Source of the DNA: Bryobacterales bacterium
GTDB taxonomy: Bacteria; Acidobacteriota; Terriglobia; Bryobacterales; Bryobacteraceae
Direction: 5' to 3'
Length of the DNA stretch: 11,780 nucleotides
Assembly (NCBI GenBank): GCA_003132905.1
Contig: PKZC01000324.1
Span: forward strand, 1-11,780
Both the position numbers and the translations under genes were made by a program. Positions within the stretch are counted from its first letter, which is position 1. The number at the start of each line of letters is the position of its first letter. This document shows positions 8,293 to 11,780 of this stretch, in pieces. The notes below the pieces were generated by a model. That model was not told the DNA's origin and did not search any database. It saw only the letters and a program-made list of their open reading frames with translations.

Positions 8293-8766
8293 TCACTTTT
8301 GCTGACTGGTTGAATCGGGAACTGCCGGATGTCCAGGCGGCAAGCCGTTGGATTCCGCCCCGCGGGGTGTCGCAATGCGCGGCATTCCGTCCAGCGAACC
8401 GGACGACGTTCCCTGGCCCGGCGGCGGCATGTTCACGCCTGTTGCGCCCGCTCCATGCGCCGCGCTCGCTCCCGTACGGCCCTTCACCACCCACGCCCCG
8501 TCCTTGCGTTCCAGCACATACTGCATTGTCATGCCGGCGGCCGGCGAGCTATTTCCCTTAGCCTGAAAGTGTACTTGCGCGGTGGCTTCATCCTTTTGAA
8601 AAGCGACTGAGCTGACGCTCACGTCCATGGCGAGCAAGTCCGAGCGCTTCGACAGATAGCTCATGACCCCCTGGCGAACGGCGTCTTGGTTCTGGAGGTC
8701 TTTCTTGCAAGCCGCAAGCAAAACGAGGCTCACGGCGGCGGCCGCGATGAGGGTGGGACGGATCAC
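8293..8766 (-). CDS. Small lipoprotein of unknown function
   Basis: From the GTG at 8766 the product is 157 residues. It begins with MIRPTLI, a hydrophobic Ala/Val/Leu stretch and the lipobox LAAC, so it is probably lipid-anchored at C20. The next region (about 25-100) alternates short strands and ends in YVLERKDGAWVVKGR, the pattern of small NTF2-like (DUF4878-type) lipoproteins; this is only a resemblance. The C-terminal third is rich in Gly, Ala, Pro and Ser and is probably disordered. An open extension to 8823 would put 19 residues before the signal peptide and overlap the promoter, so 8766 is the better start. It is first in the four-gene unit. TATAAT lies six bases upstream of the GTG, so the transcript may be leaderless. 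Confidence 0.75.
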   Translation of the reverse strand: MIRPTLIAAAAVSLVLLAACKKDLQNQDAVRQGVMSYLSKRSDLLAMDVSVSSVAFQKDEATAQVHFQAKGNSSPAAGMTMQYVLERKDGAWVVKGRTGASAAHGAGATGVNMPPPGQGTSSGSLDGMPRIATPRGAESNGLPPGHPAVPDSTSQQK

Positions 8767-8772
8767 CTTTCG

Positions 8773-8799
8773 ATTATAGCGGCACAAAGCACAGGTAAA
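8773..8799 (-). promoter_or_regulatory. Probable promoter of the lipoprotein-reductase-hemL-DoxX unit
   Basis: On the minus strand a perfect TATAAT occupies 8778 to 8773. TTTACC lies 15 bases further upstream (8799 to 8794) as a weak -35. A start six to seven bases after the -10 falls at 8767-8766, exactly the GTG of the lipoprotein. The -10 is strong by eye; the -35 spacing is short. Confidence 0.5.
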
Positions 8800-8804
8800 C
8801 ATTT

Positions 8805-8834
8805 TTGAACCCGCCGAACCCAATGCGGTACACT
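8805..8834 (+). promoter_or_regulatory. Possible promoter of the yrdC-like gene
   Basis: TTGAAC (8805-8810) and TACACT (8829-8834) are separated by 18 bases and each matches four of six consensus positions. The element faces right and lies back to back with the leftward promoter at 8773-8799, leaving about five bases between the two -35 boxes. A start near 8841 would leave about 90 bases of leader before the TTG at 8931; I see no clear riboswitch or hairpin there. Confidence 0.35.
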
Positions 8835-8930
8835 AACCCTGTAACGTTTGTTCTTAATCGCGACGCCGCTCTCCGCAGCCAATCCAAGTCGAGGGAGTTC
8901 CTCAGCCCAGTAGGTTCACGAGAATAAGCA

Positions 8931-9575
8931 TTGGCGACAGACCTAATACAGATCGATCAAGACCACCCGCTGCCGGAAGCGATTGAACGCGCTGCGGCGC
9001 ACTTACGGCGCGGTGACATCGTTGCGATTCCCACCGAAGCGCTGTACGTATTGGTGGCCGATCCACTCAACCTTCATGCGGTAGGCCGCGTCTTCTCCGC
9101 CAAGGGGCGCGAGATTCATCGATCCTTGCCCATGCTGGTGAACAGCACTTTTATGGCTGAGGAGTTAGCCAAAGACCTCTCCACCCGCTTCTACGTTTTG
9201 GCGCGACATTTCTGGCCTGGGCCGCTCACCATGATCGTTCCGTCGTCGGCCAGGGTGCCGCTGAAGGTGACGGGCAACACTGGTCGCCTGGCTATCCGGC
9301 AATCGCGGTCGCGCGTGGCGCAGGCGCTGCTCGATTGGCTGGATCAGCCACTGGTTGCCACCAGCGCCAATATCTCGGGTCAGCCCACTTGCCGCAGCGG
9401 CATCGACGTGTTCGGCGTCATGGATGGCAGCGTGGATCTGGTGTTGGACGCGGGTCCACTGGCGGGTCTGGGCGCTACTACGGTAGACATTACCGAGCCT
9501 TACTGGAAAGTGATCCGGGAAGGCGCGATTTCCGAAAAACAAATCGCGGAATGTCTGAAGACCGCGGGCGCATAG
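8931..9575 (+). CDS. Sua5/YrdC/YwlC-family protein (threonylcarbamoyl-AMP synthase-like), divergent
   Basis: This 214-residue protein belongs to the family that makes threonylcarbamoyl-AMP from threonine, bicarbonate and ATP for the t6A modification of tRNA. Supporting pieces are RRGDIVAIPTEALY (26-39), SAKGRE (56-61), the hydrophobic segment after it, FWPGPLTMIVP (94-104) and ATSANISGQPT (143-153). K58, R60, S145 and N147 match the family signature. Several usually conserved residues differ: YG of the PTE-YG motif is YV (V40), the Pro after KGR is Glu (61), and the later R-x-P is RQS (123-125). It could be an active but divergent enzyme or a paralogue with another role. The TTG start follows a TAA two codons upstream, so no longer start exists; no strong ribosome binding site is visible. 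It converges on the MetE-like gene 25 bp away. Confidence 0.85.
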   Translation: MATDLIQIDQDHPLPEAIERAAAHLRRGDIVAIPTEALYVLVADPLNLHAVGRVFSAKGREIHRSLPMLVNSTFMAEELAKDLSTRFYVLARHFWPGPLTMIVPSSARVPLKVTGNTGRLAIRQSRSRVAQALLDWLDQPLVATSANISGQPTCRSGIDVFGVMDGSVDLVLDAGPLAGLGATTVDITEPYWKVIREGAISEKQIAECLKTAGA

Positions 9576-9601
9576 CCCTGTAGCCAGCCGCTACTGCCCG
9601 C
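9564..9601. terminator. Possible bidirectional hairpin between convergent genes
   Basis: GCGGGC (9564-9569) can pair with GCCCGC (9596-9601), enclosing GTAGC (9580-9584) paired with GCTAC (9590-9594) over a five-base loop. The structure covers the yrdC-like stop and reaches the stop of the opposing MetE-like gene. No T-run flanks it on either side, so intrinsic termination is uncertain. Confidence 0.28.
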
Positions 9602-10704
9602 TACGGTTTCCCCCACACCTTGCGCGCCGTTTCGACAACCAGCTCCAGCTTCCGCCACTGATCGTCGATCGATAACAGATTGCCAGCCGCCACCGACGCG
9701 AAGCCGCACTGCGGGCTGAGCGCCAGATTATCGAGCGGAATATAGCGAGCCGCTTCGTCGATGCGCCGCCGCAATTCGTCCTGCGATTCGAGCTTGGCTT
9801 CCTTCGTGGTGATCAAGCCCAGCACCACCGTCTTGTTGCGCGGAACCAGGCGCAGCGGCTCGAATCCCCCTGCGCGCTCCGAATCGTACTCGAGCAGGAA
9901 CGTGTCGACATCCAGCAAGCCGAATACCTTCTCGGCAATTGCGTCGTAGCCGCCCTCGGTGTACCAACGGCTGCGGCTATTCCCCCGGCAAATGTGCAGC
10001 GCCACCGTAACCTTGCCTCGTGGGACTTCGTGCAGCGCGGCCTTGTCGCCAGCAATGGCGCGCTCCAGTTCCTGATCGGGGTCGAAGCCAGCCGCCTTCA
10101 ATCGCTCGCGCTGGTGAGGATCCAGATAATGCGAATAATAGGGCGCGTCGAACTGAATGTAGCGCGCGCCTTCCGACACCAGCCAGCGCACTTCATCGCG
10201 CACGATACCGACCAGGTCGCGCAGCAGGTCGGCGTGCGTTGGATAAAACGCATCCGTCACGCCCGGCTTGTAGCTGGCCAGGACAAAATTGGAGGGCGCG
10301 GGAAGAGTGATCTTGAACGCACCCAGCGCCGCTTGCTTTAACAACGGCAGTTCGTGCCCGGTAAGCTTGCGGACTTTCCGCAGCTTCGCGCCGGCCGCTT
10401 GCGCGGTGCTGCCCTCGGCGCCTCCGCCCGGCCCCTTCCACTCCAGCGTCACCTTCGCGGGGACGAATCCCTCGACGGCGTCCGCCATATCGGTGAGCCA
10501 GGAACCCCGGCGCATTTCACCGTCGGAAAGTACATCCAACCCTATGGCTCGTTGCTTTTCCAGCGCCGCCAGGATAGCTTGATCCTCTTGCCGGCGCAGC
10601 TCTTCCAAAGGTATTTGTCCGGCGGCATGCGCGGATCGGGCTGCCAGCAATTCAGGTGGTCGCAGCAGGCTGCCAACGTGTTCGGCACGGAAACGGGTAT
10701 TCAT
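9601..10704 (-). CDS. Stand-alone MetE C-terminal-like (cobalamin-independent methionine synthase family) protein
   Basis: The 367-residue protein matches the catalytic C-terminal half of cobalamin-independent methionine synthase, without the N-terminal half of full MetE (about 750 residues). It opens with RAEHVGSLLRP, typical of the group. It has the zinc ligands expected for thiol activation: H237 and C239 in LHICRGN, E272 in LLEYDS and C333 in LSPQCGFAS. GLDVLSDGEMRRGSW (about 55-69) and YIQFDAPYY (182-190) also fit. The likely chemistry is methyl or alkyl transfer to or from a zinc-bound thiol; the true donor and acceptor cannot be read from sequence, and annotation as methionine synthase would be too strong. 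GGAG five bases before the ATG at 10704 fixes that start over one five codons upstream. It lies 39 bp after the zinc-ribbon gene, so co-transcription is likely. Confidence 0.85.
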   Translation of the reverse strand: MNTRFRAEHVGSLLRPPELLAARSAHAAGQIPLEELRRQEDQAILAALEKQRAIGLDVLSDGEMRRGSWLTDMADAVEGFVPAKVTLEWKGPGGGAEGSTAQAAGAKLRKVRKLTGHELPLLKQAALGAFKITLPAPSNFVLASYKPGVTDAFYPTHADLLRDLVGIVRDEVRWLVSEGARYIQFDAPYYSHYLDPHQRERLKAAGFDPDQELERAIAGDKAALHEVPRGKVTVALHICRGNSRSRWYTEGGYDAIAEKVFGLLDVDTFLLEYDSERAGGFEPLRLVPRNKTVVLGLITTKEAKLESQDELRRRIDEAARYIPLDNLALSPQCGFASVAAGNLLSIDDQWRKLELVVETARKVWGKP

Positions 10705-10743
10705 TGGGGCTCCACGCATTGTCGCCCCGCGCGGACGGCTTCG

Positions 10744-11019
10744 TCAATTCGCGTTTTTCTTCGCGATCCGTTCGGCGATGATTCTGACCAGCAATAAAGT
10801 TGAGGAAATCGCCAAAGTCACCGGCAAGGAAAGCTTGTGTTCCCCGAAAAAGCAGTAGGCGGTAAACGCGAGCGAGGCCAGGAATACCACATTGGTCATT
10901 GGCGATACTGCCTGGCGCTTGACGGCCACCTGCAGGCGCTGCGGCACGCTGTCGCCGCAGATGTAGCACTGTTCTTCTTCCCTGGTCATCACGCTATGAC
11001 AATATATGCATCTGCCCAT
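10744..11019 (-). CDS. Small membrane protein with N-terminal zinc ribbon
   Basis: The 91-residue protein has two cysteine pairs, C4-x-x-C7 and C18-x-x-C21, which should bind one zinc ion as a minimal ribbon. Two hydrophobic segments follow (about 42-58 and 64-80), then a basic tail (ERIAKKNAN). It is therefore probably a membrane protein with a cytoplasmic zinc knuckle. I do not recognise a function; it lacks the length and other domains of known zinc-ribbon regulators. It is first in a pair with the MetE-like gene and divergent from the PepSY-type gene. GAGG lies only two bases before the ATG, too close for normal ribosome binding. Confidence 0.75.
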   Translation of the reverse strand: MGRCIYCHSVMTREEEQCYICGDSVPQRLQVAVKRQAVSPMTNVVFLASLAFTAYCFFGEHKLSLPVTLAISSTLLLVRIIAERIAKKNAN

Positions 11020-11025
11020 GTCCTC

Positions 11026-11055
11026 ATTTAAGGCGATGACCCTAGTGGCCGTCGA
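11026..11055 (-). promoter_or_regulatory. Possible promoter of the zinc-ribbon gene
   Basis: On the minus strand TTAAAT lies at 11031-11026, six bases before the ATG, with TCGACG 18 bases further upstream (11055-11050). Each matches four of six consensus bases. If used, transcription would start at or next to the ATG, a second leaderless candidate in this window. Both boxes are imperfect. Confidence 0.3.
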
Positions 11056-11065
11056 TAGAACACCT

Positions 11066-11114
11066 GTACTTCAGGGAGTTAGTACTACTGAGGTACTGAG
11101 CGGGTAAAAGTACT
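11066..11114. promoter_or_regulatory. Cluster of four GTACT motifs in a divergent intergenic region
   Basis: GTACT starts at 11066, 11082, 11093 and 11110, with spacings of 16, 11 and 17 bases. The second is part of the palindrome AGTACT. TACTGAG also occurs twice, at 11086-11092 and 11094-11100. The cluster sits between the zinc-ribbon and PepSY-type genes, so it could be an operator for a regulator of one or both. No regulator gene is nearby. Confidence 0.35.
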
Positions 11115-11129
11115 GCCGGGACGGTTATG

Positions 11130-11157
11130 CTGGTGGCTGGTGGCTGGTGGCTGGTGG
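11130..11157 (+). repeat. Heptanucleotide tandem repeat, CTGGTGG x 4
   Basis: Four exact copies of the 7-base unit CTGGTGG run from 11130 to 11157 without mismatch and end directly at the GGAAAGG ribosome binding site of the PepSY-type gene. It lies in the likely 5' leader. Such arrays can change copy number by slippage, which here would alter leader length but not reading frame. Confidence 0.9.
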
Positions 11158-11170
11158 AAAGGCATCGAAG

Positions 11171-11780
11171 ATGACCGCATGGCAACAATGGCTGCAACAC
11201 CCCGAGAGGTCGAGCGTGCGCAAAGCCTTGTTTCAGATTCACCTGTGTGTGGGGGCAGTAGCCAGTGCATATATTCTCTTCATGAGCGTTTCCGGCAGTG
11301 TGATTGTTTATCGCAACGAACTCTCGAAGAGATTCCGGATGGAGTGGCTCGTGAAGCTTCACTCGAATCTACTAGCCGGCTCGACCGGTCGTCTGGTGAA
11401 CGGTATCGGCGCGACCTGTCTGACGCTGCTTTGTATAACGGGAGCTGTTATATGGTGGCCGGGAGTGAAGAATTGGCGTCGCAGTCTGACCGTGAGCTGG
11501 GGATCTCAATTTGCGCGAATCAACTGGGATCTGCATAGCGCGCTCGGATTTTGGTGTTTTCCCTTCATTCTCCTGTGGGGAATCTCTGGAATGTACTTTT
11601 CTTTCCCACACCTGTTTGACGCCCTGTACTTTTTGGATCCCGCCGACCACATTACAGACCGAGGGCTCTTTTTTCTCTCCGAGTTGCATTTTGGCAGGTT
11701 CGGATGGTTTACGGAGGCGCTTTGGAGTCTCTTGGGACTGGTGCCTGCCGTTCTGGCATTCAGCGGTGTTTTCATTTGCT
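11171..11780 (+). CDS. PepSY-associated transmembrane protein, lacking the PepSY region; 3' end outside the window
   Basis: The open frame starts at ATG 11171, with GGAAAGG eight bases upstream, and is still open at the window edge (203 codons). It matches PepSY-associated membrane proteins (PF03929-like): KALFQIHLCVGAVASAYILF, SGSVIVYRNEL, LHSNLLAGSTGRLVNG (64-79), TGAVIWWPGVKNWRRSLTV (90-108), NWDLHSALGFW (118-128) and LHFGRFGWFTEALW (172-185). Related proteins include siderophore-iron reductases of the FoxB/PiuB kind, in which histidines in membrane helices bind heme. H24, H64, H122 and H173 are the likely counterparts here. Helices lie near 26-46, 76-96, 122-146 and 184-203. Relatives usually carry a periplasmic PepSY domain of about 100 residues after YRNEL; here only some dozen residues separate it from the WLVKLHSNLLAG block. 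The gene looks AT-richer and less codon-biased than its neighbours, by eye. The function is probably membrane electron transfer or iron reduction (inferred). Confidence 0.88.
   Translation, partial: MTAWQQWLQHPERSSVRKALFQIHLCVGAVASAYILFMSVSGSVIVYRNELSKRFRMEWLVKLHSNLLAGSTGRLVNGIGATCLTLLCITGAVIWWPGVKNWRRSLTVSWGSQFARINWDLHSALGFWCFPFILLWGISGMYFSFPHLFDALYFLDPADHITDRGLFFLSELHFGRFGWFTEALWSLLGLVPAVLAFSGVFIC

Noticed and set aside
8283..8375. 31-residue N-terminal extension of the flavoprotein
   Set aside because: It would overlap the lipoprotein gene and place non-family residues before a FAD-binding motif that normally sits at the very N-terminus.
7893..8561. 222-codon + strand frame
   Set aside because: It overlaps the flavoprotein FAD motifs and the lipoprotein on the other strand and shows low-complexity Arg/Pro/Ser composition.
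8767..8823. 19-residue N-terminal extension of the lipoprotein
   Set aside because: It puts residues before a proper lipoprotein signal peptide and would be encoded across the TATAAT promoter box.
11130..11157. CRISPR-like array
   Set aside because: The units are 7 bases and strictly head to tail without spacers, so this is a simple tandem repeat.
11140..11538. 132-codon + strand frame over the start of the PepSY-type gene
   Set aside because: The frame starting at 11171, which stays open to the window end, carries all the family motifs; the 11140 frame has none.

Overview
The window looks like chromosomal DNA of an Acidobacteriota member, probably of the Solibacter/Bryobacter type. This is inferred from gene style only: a secreted protein of tandem carboxypeptidase-regulatory-like modules, a remnant of an exported beta-sandwich protein of the kind abundant in that group, a soluble PepSY-associated membrane family, frequent GTG/TTG starts and moderately high GC. 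No rRNA, tRNA, transposase, integrase, phage gene or CRISPR array is visible.

Layout. Positions 1-733 (+) hold a decayed fragment of an exported protein, with in-frame stops, a frameshift and a cut-off 3' end. Three + strand genes follow: a secreted multi-module protein (787-2478), a six-helix membrane histidine kinase without a receiver domain (2585-3997) and an unrecognised soluble protein (4151-4849). This last gene meets a minus-strand unit tail to tail, with the two TAA stops interlocked inside a 10-bp palindrome.

The minus-strand unit is transcribed from about 8766 down to 4846: small lipoprotein, geranylgeranyl-reductase-family flavoprotein, hemL, and a DoxX/MauE membrane protein fused to a thioredoxin-like domain. 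Gaps are 10, 12 and 32 bp, so a single operon is likely. A perfect TATAAT lies so close to the lipoprotein GTG that the mRNA may be leaderless. The content points to membrane, isoprenoid and tetrapyrrole redox metabolism, but no joint pathway is proven.

Divergent from this unit is a Sua5/YrdC-family gene (8931-9575, +) with several altered signature residues. It converges on a two-gene minus-strand unit made of a membrane zinc-ribbon protein (10744-11019) and a stand-alone MetE-C-terminal-like, zinc-site-containing protein (9601-10704).

At the right edge, a PepSY-associated transmembrane protein (11171 to beyond 11780, +) runs off the window. It keeps the membrane helices and conserved histidines but seems to lack the periplasmic PepSY region. 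Its 151-bp upstream region carries four GTACT motifs and four exact CTGGTGG tandem repeats. The most unusual points are this shortened PepSY protein and its repeat-rich promoter, the possible leaderless operon start, the redox operon itself and the divergent YrdC. I see no clear defence or mobile system. No stretch longer than 300 bases is without a gene.
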